DNA of 64,000 nt from Pseudomonas sp. Seg1 (GTDB lineage Bacteria; Pseudomonadota; Gammaproteobacteria; Pseudomonadales; Pseudomonadaceae), in assembly GCF_018326005.1 (NCBI RefSeq), contig NZ_AP021903.1, positions 1,862,001 to 1,926,000 on the forward strand, read 5' to 3'. Made by a program: the position numbers and the translations under genes. Position 1 is the stretch's first letter. Every line of letters begins with the position of its first letter. Of the stretch, positions 1 through 7,320 are shown piece by piece. Below the pieces are notes generated by a model. It was given only the letters and a program-made list of their open reading frames with translations, was not told the origin of the DNA and ran no database searches.

Positions 1-408
1 GTCATCGCCAGCGATGTCATCGTATTCGCCGGGCCGCGTGAGCTTGACCAGCAGGACCAGTTCGGGTTTGGAGTCTTCCTCCGTCTGGTTCTTGTAGGTG
101 ATCCGGTAAAACACCGGCTTGGCCTCGCCGTCGAGCACGTGGGCCTTGGGAATGGTGAACGACAGGTCCTTGTTGAGCTCGATATCGAGATCGAGGGTCT
201 TGCTCCAGATTGCCGTCGTGGCATTGCCCCAGAACACCTCGGCCTTGTCGCCAATGTTCATGTTGAACCAGGCGGGGATGATGCCTTGCAGGTCGTCTTC
301 CACCGCCCGGATGGGAATGCCACCGTTGTAATGCTCGGCGGGAGTCAGGGTGACCAGCGTGGGGAAATACAGCGGTTTGAGGGCTAGCGGATGTTGGGAC
401 GTGGTCAT
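1..408 (-). CDS. Partial Ig-like repeat protein, unknown function (runs off left edge)
   Basis: An open frame starts at ATG 408-406 and continues to base 1 without a stop, so only the N-terminal ~136 residues are visible. No signal peptide is seen (it begins MTTSQHPLALKPLYFPTLV). The visible part holds one module with the pattern IIPAWFNMNIGDKAEVFWGN followed by a beta-rich stretch. This matches the N-terminal module of the 568-aa protein at 19450-21156, where the equivalent is INISPWQMKLGDECRLYWQN. The two are therefore paralogues about 20 kb apart. A 26-bp palindrome at 471-496, shared with the 15-21 kb island, lies 63 bp upstream. The function is unknown. The paralogy is seen directly; Ig-like is inferred from the repeat pattern. 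Confidence 0.75.
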   Translation of the reverse strand, partial: MTTSQHPLALKPLYFPTLVTLTPAEHYNGGIPIRAVEDDLQGIIPAWFNMNIGDKAEVFWGNATTAIWSKTLDLDIELNKDLSFTIPKAHVLDGEAKPVFYRITYKNQTEEDSKPELVLLVKLTRPGEYDDIAGDD

Positions 409-470
409 GGTGGCGGGCTCCGGTCGATGGTGGGGGCGACGGAGTGATTGAACGTGGGATCGGGGAATTG

Positions 471-496
471 CGCACCTGTCAGATCTGACAGGTGCG
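471..496. promoter_or_regulatory. 26-bp perfect palindrome, core CTGTCAGATCTGACAG (copy 1)
   Basis: A perfect dyad centred on AGATCT, extended by CGCAC/GTGCG arms. It lies 63 bp upstream of the left-edge Ig-like gene (minus strand) and about 180 bp upstream of the putative flhA promoter. The same 16-bp core recurs at 15276-15291 and 21228-21243, each upstream of related genes. It may be an operator for a shared regulator or a recombination site; the sequence alone does not decide. Confidence 0.6.
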
Positions 497-535
497 GGTG
501 GGTTTTCGACGAACGGTCATTGAGGAAAAGCGAAG

Positions 536-564
536 GTCAAAAGATCGCAGCCTTCGGCAGCTCC
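536..564 (+). repeat. Half-copy of a GATCGCAGCCTTCGGCAGCT intergenic repeat
   Basis: The stretch shares its left arm with the inverted repeat at 15168-15246 but has no right arm here. It sits between the palindrome and the flhA promoter. The same repeat beside palindrome copy 2 suggests shared intergenic history. The rest of 409-756 holds only the palindrome and the flhA promoter region. Confidence 0.5.
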
Positions 565-678
565 AGATGTCATGTGTGGTGTGCCACGGATAGTCCGACA
601 CCTGCAGATTCCGCGAACTCACATTGCGGTCAGCAGAAACTCACGTTCAACCCCCTCTGTTTCAATCAATGGCAAAAG

Positions 679-695
679 TTGGAAGGCTTCTTGCA
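679..695 (+). promoter_or_regulatory. Candidate sigma-54 (RpoN) -24/-12 promoter for flhA
   Basis: TTGGAAGGCTTCTTGCA matches the GG-N10-GC spacing of RpoN promoters (GG at 681-682, GC at 693-694), with TTGCA at the -12 element. Transcription would start near 706, leaving a ~50-nt leader before the GTG start of flhA. In Pseudomonas the flhA operon is known to be a FleQ/RpoN-dependent flagellar class, which fits. Confidence 0.6.
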
Positions 696-756
696 GTACC
701 CGCCGTGCGTCCGCTCTGGGCGTCAAAAGTTTGCTTTAAAGGAACGGGGAAAACCG

Positions 757-2886
757 GTGGATCGCTCTCAGTTATTCAACACTGCTCGCTCGAATGTTGC
801 CGACCTCAGTCGAGGCAATCTGGGCGTGCCGTTGTTGCTGCTGGTCATGCTGGCCATGATGATGCTGCCGGTGCCGCCGTTCCTGCTCGACGTGTTCTTC
901 ACCTTCAACATTGCCTTGTCGATTGTCGTGCTGCTGGTCTGCGTGTACGCGCTGCGGCCGCTGGATTTTGCGGTGTTCCCGACCATTCTGCTGGTCGCGA
1001 CGTTACTGCGGCTGGCATTGAACGTGGCGTCGACGCGGGTGGTGATGCTTCACGGTCAGGACGGCCACGCCGCCGCCGGTAAGGTGATCCAGGCCTTCGG
1101 TGAAGTAGTGATCGGCGGTAACTACGTGGTCGGTATCGTGGTCTTCGCGATCCTGATGATCATTAACTTCGTCGTGGTGACCAAGGGTGCCGGGCGGATT
1201 TCCGAGGTGAGTGCGCGTTTCACCCTCGATGCGATGCCCGGCAAACAAATGGCGATCGACGCCGACCTCAACGCCGGTCTGATCGACCAGAACCAGGCCA
1301 AGGCGCGTCGTCAGGAAGTGGCGCAAGAGGCCGAGTTTTACGGTTCGATGGACGGTGCCAGCAAATTCGTCCGTGGTGACGCCATCGCCGGTCTGCTGAT
1401 TCTGTTCATCAACCTTATCGGCGGCATGGCCGTCGGTATCTTCCAGCACAACATGAGCTTCGGCGACGCCGGCCGGGTTTACGCCTTGCTGACCATCGGT
1501 GACGGTTTGGTGGCGCAATTGCCATCACTGTTGTTATCGACAGCGGCGGCAATCATGGTGACCCGTGCGTCCGGCTCGGAAGACATGGGCAAGCAGATCA
1601 ATCGCCAGATGTTCGCCTCGCCGAAAGCGCTGGCGGTGGCCGCAGGTTTGATGGCGGTCATGGGTCTGGTGCCGGGCATGCCGCACTTCTCGTTCCTGAG
1701 CATGGCGGCGCTGGCCGCTGGCGGCGCTTACCTGTTCTGGAAAAAGCAGAACGTCGCCAAGGTCGAAGCACTGCAAGAGGTCAAGCGCCAGCAGGAGCTG
1801 CTGCCGTCGCCGGCCCGCGCCATGGAAACCAAGGAGCTTGGCTGGGATGACGTGACCCCGATCGACATGATCGGCCTGGAAGTCGGTTATCGCCTTATTC
1901 CATTGGTGGACCGCAATCAGGGCGGGCAACTGCTGGCGCGGATCAAGGGCGTGCGCAAGAAGCTCTCGCAGGATCTGGGCTTCCTGATGCCGACCGTGCA
2001 CATCCGCGACAACCTCGATCTGGCGCCGAGCGCCTATCGCCTGACCCTGATGGGCGTGATTCTCGCCGAAGCGGAGATCTACCCGGATCGTGAACTGGCG
2101 ATCAACCCGGGCCAGGTCTACGGCACGCTCAACGGTATCAACGCCAAAGATCCGGCTTTCGGCCTGGAGGCGGTGTGGATCGAAATCAGCCAGCGTGCCC
2201 AGGCACAATCCCTCGGTTACACGGTGGTGGATGCCAGTACCGTGGTCGCGACCCACTTGAACCAGATTTTGTACAAGCACTCCAGCGAGCTGATTGGCCA
2301 CGAAGAAGTCCAGCAACTCATGCAATTGCTGGCCAAAAGCTCGCCGAAACTGGCCGAAGAGCTGGTGCCGGGCGTGGTCACGTTGTCGCAGTTGCTCAAA
2401 GTGCTGCAAGCGTTGCTGGCCGAACACGTGCCGGTGCGCGATATCCGCAGCATCGCCGAAGCCATCGCCAACAACGCCGCGAAGAGTCAAGATACCGCCG
2501 CGCTGGTGGCTGCCGTGCGGGTCGGCGTATCTCGCGCCATCGTCCAAAGCATTGTAGGCACTGACTCCGAGCTGCCTGTGATCACCCTGGAACCAAGGTT
2601 GGAACAAATATTGCTCAATAGTCTGCAGAAGGCAGGACAAGGCTCGGAAGAGGGCGTTCTGCTGGAGCCAAGCATGGCCGAGAAGCTGCAACGGTCGCTC
2701 ATCGAAGCGGCGCAGCGTCAGGAAATGCAAGGTCAGCCGGTGATCCTGTTGGTAGCAGGCCCGATCCGCGCGATGCTTTCGCGTTTCGGCCGCCTCGCGG
2801 TCCCAGGGCTACACGTGCTGGCCTACCAGGAAATACCGGACAACAAGCAAGTGACCATCGTTGCGACAGTAGGGCCCAACGGCTGA
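757..2886 (+). CDS. flhA: Flagellar export gate protein FlhA
   Basis: Integral membrane subunit of the flagellar type III export gate. The product is 709 aa, the usual family length. The N-terminal half has about eight hydrophobic segments, including the conserved FHIPEP-type region (NVASTRVVMLHG, then SARFTLDAMPGKQMAIDADL). The C-terminal half is the cytoplasmic substrate and chaperone docking domain. The frame stays open upstream to 448, but the start chosen is GTG 757, because MDRSQLF is the expected N terminus and GGAACGGGG lies just upstream. A candidate RpoN promoter is at 679-695. flhF follows after 11 bp, so it heads flhA-flhF-fleN-fliA. flhB is not directly upstream in the window. 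Confidence 0.97.
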   Translation: MDRSQLFNTARSNVADLSRGNLGVPLLLLVMLAMMMLPVPPFLLDVFFTFNIALSIVVLLVCVYALRPLDFAVFPTILLVATLLRLALNVASTRVVMLHGQDGHAAAGKVIQAFGEVVIGGNYVVGIVVFAILMIINFVVVTKGAGRISEVSARFTLDAMPGKQMAIDADLNAGLIDQNQAKARRQEVAQEAEFYGSMDGASKFVRGDAIAGLLILFINLIGGMAVGIFQHNMSFGDAGRVYALLTIGDGLVAQLPSLLLSTAAAIMVTRASGSEDMGKQINRQMFASPKALAVAAGLMAVMGLVPGMPHFSFLSMAALAAGGAYLFWKKQNVAKVEALQEVKRQQELLPSPARAMETKELGWDDVTPIDMIGLEVGYRLIPLVDRNQGGQLLARIKGVRKKLSQDLGFLMPTVHIRDNLDLAPSAYRLTLMGVILAEAEIYPDRELAINPGQVYGTLNGINAKDPAFGLEAVWIEISQRAQAQSLGYTVVDASTVVATHLNQILYKHSSELIGHEEVQQLMQLLAKSSPKLAEELVPGVVTLSQLLKVLQALLAEHVPVRDIRSIAEAIANNAAKSQDTAALVAAVRVGVSRAIVQSIVGTDSELPVITLEPRLEQILLNSLQKAGQGSEEGVLLEPSMAEKLQRSLIEAAQRQEMQGQPVILLVAGPIRAMLSRFGRLAVPGLHVLAYQEIPDNKQVTIVATVGPNG

Positions 2887-2897
2887 GGTAGTGGTTT

Positions 2898-4238
2898 ATG
2901 CAAGTTAAGCGTTTCTTTGCCGCCGATATGCGTCAGGCCATGAAGCTGGTTCGTGATGAGCTGGGCGCTGATGCCGCCATCATTGGCAATCGCCGCATTG
3001 CCGGCGGTGTCGAGTTGACGGCGGCACTGGATTACAAATTGTCGGCGCTGGCGCCTCGGGTTCCGAACATGGAACTCGAAGACGAGCTGCGCAAGACCCA
3101 GTCGCGCATCGTCACCGCCCAGGCCGAACTGAGCCTGCGTGGCGAAGCCGATGGCAATAGCAATCGCCAGATTTTCGCCGGGCTGCCGTTGACCGCTGGC
3201 CTGCCGCTGACTGCCGCTGAGCCGCTGAGCGAGCCGACTTACGCCGCCCCGGCGCGTCCGGCCCCGGCGCCTGCGCAGTCCTCCGGCGGCGTGGATCCGC
3301 GTGCGCTGGATTCGATGCGTTTTGAATTGAACAGCCTGCGCGAGCTGATGGAAGTCCAGCTCGGCACGCTCGCCTGGAATCAGCTGCAAGGCAGCCGTCC
3401 GGCGCAAGCCAACCTGTATCGCCGTCTGCAGCGGATCGGCCTGTCCGGCCCGCTGTCGCGCGACCTGCTGGCGATGATCACCGATATTGAAGAACCTCGT
3501 CAGGCTTGGCGCATGTTGCTCGCGCACCTGGCGCGGATGATTGCCGTACCGGAAGTCGAGCCGCTGGAAGAGGGCGGTGTGATTGCCATGGTCGGCCCCG
3601 CCGGCATGGGCAAGACCACCACGCTGGCCAAACTGGCGGCCCGTTATGTGCTCAAGTACGGCGCGCAGAATGTGGCGCTGGTGAGCATGGACAGTTTCCG
3701 TATCGGCGCTCAGGAACAACTGAAGACCCTCGGTCGCATCCTCAATGTGCCGGTGACCCACGTCGATCCGGGCCAGTCGCTGGTGCAGGCGCTGGATCCA
3801 CTGCTACGCAAACGCGTGGTGCTGATCGATACCGCCGGCCTGCAAGCCAGCGACCCAGCCCTGCGCATGCAGCTCGAAAGCCTGGCCGGGCGTGGCATCC
3901 GTGCAAAAAATTATCTCGTGCTGGCAACCACCAGCCAGAAACAGGTTCTAACCGCCGCTTATCACAGTTACAAGCGTTGCGGGCTCGCCGGCTGCATCCT
4001 GACTAAACTGGATGAAACGGCCAGCCTTGGCGAAGTGTTGAGCCTGGCGATCAGTCATGAATTGCCGGTCGCGTACCTGACCGATGGCCCACGGATTCCG
4101 GATGATCTGCATCTGCCGCGGCGTCATCAACTGGTCAGCCGCGCCGTCAGCGTGCAAATGCAGGAAGAACCCAGCGAAGAAGCCATGGCCGACATGTTCG
4201 CTGATATCTATCACAGCCCGACCAAGCAGGTTGGCTGA
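2898..4238 (+). CDS. flhF: Flagellar SRP-like GTPase FlhF
   Basis: Polar determinant of flagellum placement, an SRP54/FtsY-type GTPase of 446 aa. It has a basic N-terminal domain (MQVKRFFAADMRQAMKLV), a Pro/Ala-rich linker near residues 100-140, and a C-terminal NG domain. The P-loop GPAGMGKTTT is near residue 233; DTAGLQ (G3) and TKLDET (G4) follow. FlhF and FleN work together in polar flagellates: FlhF sets position and FleN limits number. The ATG start has GAGGTAG upstream. It lies 11 bp after flhA. Confidence 0.96.
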   Translation: MQVKRFFAADMRQAMKLVRDELGADAAIIGNRRIAGGVELTAALDYKLSALAPRVPNMELEDELRKTQSRIVTAQAELSLRGEADGNSNRQIFAGLPLTAGLPLTAAEPLSEPTYAAPARPAPAPAQSSGGVDPRALDSMRFELNSLRELMEVQLGTLAWNQLQGSRPAQANLYRRLQRIGLSGPLSRDLLAMITDIEEPRQAWRMLLAHLARMIAVPEVEPLEEGGVIAMVGPAGMGKTTTLAKLAARYVLKYGAQNVALVSMDSFRIGAQEQLKTLGRILNVPVTHVDPGQSLVQALDPLLRKRVVLIDTAGLQASDPALRMQLESLAGRGIRAKNYLVLATTSQKQVLTAAYHSYKRCGLAGCILTKLDETASLGEVLSLAISHELPVAYLTDGPRIPDDLHLPRRHQLVSRAVSVQMQEEPSEEAMADMFADIYHSPTKQVG

Positions 4239-4245
4239 GGTAATC

Positions 4246-4353
4246 ATGAACAGTTTTTGTACCTACATCGATGGTCTGCCATGCATTGTTCCGGTTGTGA
4301 ACGCGCAGCCAGTAATGTGGCCTCCGTCTATGCAAGACAAGGTAAAGAAATAA
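4246..4353 (+). CDS. Possible 35-aa leader ORF between flhF and fleN
   Basis: ATG 4246 preceded by TGAGGTAATC opens a 35-codon frame (MNSFCTYIDGLPCIV...) that stops at 4353, one base before the fleN ATG at 4355. This arrangement could couple translation to fleN. It has two Cys and no recognisable domain. It may be chance; conservation across Pseudomonas would decide. Confidence 0.3.
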   Translation: MNSFCTYIDGLPCIVPVVNAQPVMWPPSMQDKVKK

Positions 4354-4354
4354 C

Positions 4355-5185
4355 ATGGGCAGCATGCATCCCGTACAGGTGATCGCGGTGACCGGCGGCA
4401 AAGGTGGCGTCGGCAAGACTAACGTGTCAGTGAACTTGTCTCTGGCGCTGGCAGAGCTTGGCCGTCGGGTCATGCTGCTGGACGCCGATCTGGGGCTGGC
4501 GAACGTCGACGTTCTGCTGGGCCTGACGCCCAAACGTACCCTGGCCGACGTGATCGAAGGCCGCTGCGAATTGCGCGACGTGCTGTTGCAGGGTCCCGGC
4601 GGGATCCGCATCGTGCCGGCCGCGTCCGGCACCCAAAGCATGGTTCACCTGAGCCCGGCGCAACATGCCGGTCTGATTCAGGCCTTCAGTGACATCGGCG
4701 ACAATCTCGATGTACTGGTGATCGACACCGCTGCGGGTATTGGTGACTCGGTAGTCAGTTTTGTTCGCGCAGCCCAGGAAGTGTTGCTGGTGGTTTGCGA
4801 CGAGCCGACCTCGATCACTGATGCCTACGCACTGATCAAACTGCTCAACCGCGATTACGGCATGAACCGCTTCCGCGTCCTCGCCAACATGGCGCAGAGC
4901 CCGCAAGAAGGTCGCAACCTGTTCGCCAAGTTGACCAAGGTCACGGATCGCTTCCTTGATGTGGCCCTACAATACGTCGGCGCCGTGCCCTACGACGAAA
5001 GCGTGCGCAAGGCAGTGCAGAAGCAGCGAGCGGTCTATGAAGCTTTCCCGCGTTCCAAGTGCGCGCTGGCGTTCAAGGCGATCGCGCAGAAGGTCGATAC
5101 CTGGCCACTGCCTGCCAACCCGCGCGGCCACCTTGAGTTTTTCGTCGAGCGCCTCGTGCAGCAAACGGCAGGGCCTGTGTTATGA
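4355..5185 (+). CDS. fleN: Flagellar number regulator FleN (FlhG), MinD/ParA-type ATPase
   Basis: Cytoplasmic ATPase that antagonises the FleQ activator and limits flagellar number. It is 276 aa with a deviant Walker A KGGVGKT at residues 16-22, MLLDADLGLANVD (Walker A') and VLVIDTAAG (Walker B). The amphipathic C terminus is typical of MinD-like proteins. The stop overlaps the fliA start (ATGA at 5182-5185), indicating translational coupling. The ATG start has only a weak ribosome site, consistent with possible coupling to the small ORF at 4246-4353. Confidence 0.96.
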   Translation: MGSMHPVQVIAVTGGKGGVGKTNVSVNLSLALAELGRRVMLLDADLGLANVDVLLGLTPKRTLADVIEGRCELRDVLLQGPGGIRIVPAASGTQSMVHLSPAQHAGLIQAFSDIGDNLDVLVIDTAAGIGDSVVSFVRAAQEVLLVVCDEPTSITDAYALIKLLNRDYGMNRFRVLANMAQSPQEGRNLFAKLTKVTDRFLDVALQYVGAVPYDESVRKAVQKQRAVYEAFPRSKCALAFKAIAQKVDTWPLPANPRGHLEFFVERLVQQTAGPVL

Positions 5186-5922
5186 CCGCCAGCGGTATGA
5201 ACTACTACAAGAAGTCGGCACGTGACGCGCAGTACGAGTTGATCGAGCGTTACGCGCCACTGGTCAAACGCATCGCCTACCACCTGCTGGCGCGATTGCC
5301 GGCGAGTGTGCAGGTCGAGGATCTGATTCAGGCCGGGATGATTGGCCTGCTCGAAGTCTCGACCAAATACGACGCCAGTAAAGGCGCCAGTTTCGAAACG
5401 TACGCGGGCATTCGAATCCGCGGCGCGATGCTCGACGAAGTGCGCAAAGGGGACTGGGCGCCACGCTCGGTTCACCGCAACACCCGTATGGTCAGCGACG
5501 CAATTCGGGCAATTGAAGCTAAAACCGGCCGTGATGCTAAAGATCACGAGGTTGCGGCCGAACTCCAATTGAGTCTCGACGATTACTACGGGATTTTGAA
5601 TGACACCCTGGGCAGTCGCTTGTTCAGTTTCGACGACCTCTTGCAGGACGGCGAACACGAAGGGCTGCACGAGGATGGCGCCAGTGCTCATCTTGAGCCG
5701 TCACGCGATCTGGAAGATGAACGCTTCCAGGCGGCGCTGGCGGACGCGATTGCCAATTTGCCGGAGCGTGAGCGACTGGTGTTGGCGCTGTACTACGACG
5801 AAGAGCTGAACCTCAAGGAGATCGGTGAAGTCCTTGGCGTCAGTGAATCGCGGGTCAGCCAGTTACACAGCCAGTGCGCGGCCCGTTTGCGGGGGCGTTT
5901 GGGGGAGTGGCGAGCGCGCTGA
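5182..5922 (+). CDS. fliA: Flagellar sigma factor FliA (sigma-28)
   Basis: RNA polymerase sigma factor for late flagellar and chemotaxis genes; 246 aa. Region 2 (YAPLVKRIAYHLLARLPAS, VEDLIQAGMIGLLEV), region 3 (KGDWAPRSVHR) and region 4 with its helix-turn-helix (LNLKEIGEVLGVSESRVSQL) are all present. The ATG overlaps the fleN stop by 4 bp. The ~150 bp to cheY contain no gene, and I did not find a convincing FliA promoter there. Confidence 0.97.
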   Translation: MTASGMNYYKKSARDAQYELIERYAPLVKRIAYHLLARLPASVQVEDLIQAGMIGLLEVSTKYDASKGASFETYAGIRIRGAMLDEVRKGDWAPRSVHRNTRMVSDAIRAIEAKTGRDAKDHEVAAELQLSLDDYYGILNDTLGSRLFSFDDLLQDGEHEGLHEDGASAHLEPSRDLEDERFQAALADAIANLPERERLVLALYYDEELNLKEIGEVLGVSESRVSQLHSQCAARLRGRLGEWRAR

Positions 5923-6088
5923 AGGCAGTGTGGGGACACTGCGAACGAGGCTGGTGCAGTGATGAACGGCACCGGTCTTGCTCTGTTGTGCTCCAGACAG
6001 TCTTCGAGTGCTGCGCCGATTGATTGAAGTGGCGCGCCCAGGTGCTGGGCGCGTTTAAGACTGCTTGGAGGTCGAATTGAACAAAGAC

Positions 6089-6460
6089 ATGAAAATCCTC
6101 ATCGTTGATGACTTCTCAACGATGCGGCGGATCATCAAGAACCTGCTGCGCGATCTTGGGTTCACCAACACCGTCGAGGCCGACGATGGCACTACCGCCA
6201 TTCCGGTGCTCAACAGCGGCAGCATCGACTTTCTGGTAACAGACTGGAACATGCCGGGCATGACCGGTATCGACCTGCTGCGCCACGTGCGTGCCGATGA
6301 AAAACTCAAGCATCTGCCCGTGCTGATGGTGACCGCTGAAGCCAAGCGCGAGCAAATCATCGAGGCCGCTCAGGCCGGTGTGAACGGCTACGTGGTCAAA
6401 CCTTTCACGGCTCAGGCGTTGAAAGACAAAATCGAGAAGATTTTCGAACGCATCGGCTGA
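6089..6460 (+). CDS. cheY: Chemotaxis response regulator CheY
   Basis: Single-domain receiver that carries the signal from CheA to the flagellar switch. It is 123 aa from ATG 6089 (MKILIVDDFSTMRR), the usual N terminus. Acidic residues DD at 7-8, phosphoacceptor Asp in VTDWNMPG (about residue 52) and Lys in VVKPF are present. A strong GGAGG at 6067-6071 is better spaced for a TTG start at 6077, which would add MNKD; that start is a real alternative. The gene ends TGATG, adjoining cheZ, and heads the cheY-Z-A-B-motC-D unit. Confidence 0.96.
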   Translation: MKILIVDDFSTMRRIIKNLLRDLGFTNTVEADDGTTAIPVLNSGSIDFLVTDWNMPGMTGIDLLRHVRADEKLKHLPVLMVTAEAKREQIIEAAQAGVNGYVVKPFTAQALKDKIEKIFERIG

Positions 6461-6477
6461 TGACGCGCGGGGGAGCT

Positions 6478-7266
6478 ATGGAGCATAACGAATCTTCACA
6501 GGGCGATTTCGAGTCGACCCTGAAAAAACACGCGGTCGAACTGGTCGAGAGCCTTGAAAAAGGCAGGTTCGGCGACGCTGTGCAACTGATCCATGAGCTC
6601 AATCAGACCCGTGACCGTGGCCTGTATCAGGAAGTCGGCAAGCTCACACGTGAACTGCACAGTGCGATCGTCAACTTCCAGATCGATCCGCACATGCCGC
6701 AGGCTGAGGAAGTGTCGCAAATCACCGACGCCACCGAACGCCTGGGCTATGTGGTCAAGCTGACAGAAGCCGCGGCCAACCGCACCATGGATCTGGTGGA
6801 AAGCGCCACGCCGGTGGTCAATGGTCTGGCTGAAGAAGCCCAGGCCTTGAGTACCGACTGGGGGCGTTTCATGCGTCGTGAAGTCGGAGCTGAAGAGTTC
6901 CGCGAACTGGCGCGCCGGGTCGACGGTTTTCTGTCACGCAGCAGCACGGACAACCGTGCGGTGTCGAGCAATCTGAACGACATCCTGCTGGCTCAGGATT
7001 ACCAGGACCTTACCGGTCAAGTGATCAAGCGTGTGACCCAACTGGTCACCGAAGTCGAAAGCAATTTGCTCAAACTTGTGCTCATGGCCAGTCAGGTCGA
7101 CCGCTTTGCGGGCATCGAACATGACCGTGCAGCGATGCTTGCAGAAAAAGATCCACAAAAACATCTCTCGCAGGGTGAAGGTCCGCAGATTCATGCCGAT
7201 AAACGAGAAGACGTTGTGTCCGGTCAGGACGATGTGGACGATTTGTTATCCAGCCTCGGATTCTAG
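6478..7266 (+). CDS. cheZ: CheY-P phosphatase CheZ
   Basis: Dephosphorylates CheY-P. The 262-aa product is mostly alpha-helical, with a long helical hairpin. The LAQDYQDLTGQVIKRV segment carries the conserved Asp/Gln phosphatase region of the family. The C-terminal DDVDDLLSSLGF is the CheY-docking peptide. ATG 6478 with GGGGGAG upstream was preferred over ATG 6460, which overlaps the cheY stop and would add MTRGGA. Confidence 0.95.
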   Translation: MEHNESSQGDFESTLKKHAVELVESLEKGRFGDAVQLIHELNQTRDRGLYQEVGKLTRELHSAIVNFQIDPHMPQAEEVSQITDATERLGYVVKLTEAAANRTMDLVESATPVVNGLAEEAQALSTDWGRFMRREVGAEEFRELARRVDGFLSRSSTDNRAVSSNLNDILLAQDYQDLTGQVIKRVTQLVTEVESNLLKLVLMASQVDRFAGIEHDRAAMLAEKDPQKHLSQGEGPQIHADKREDVVSGQDDVDDLLSSLGF

Positions 7267-7320
7267 AGTTTTGGAATTTTAGGTTTTTTGGGTTTTTAGA
7301 CCTGTAGGAGCACCCCATTA

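Noticed and set aside
448..756. N-terminal extension of flhA to 812 aa
   Set aside because: The extra 103 residues cover the palindrome, repeat and promoter and do not look like FlhA; GTG 757 restores the family length.
5923..6088. FliA-type promoter before cheY (GCCGATTG at about 6015)
   Set aside because: The -10-like box has no matching TAAA at the required distance.
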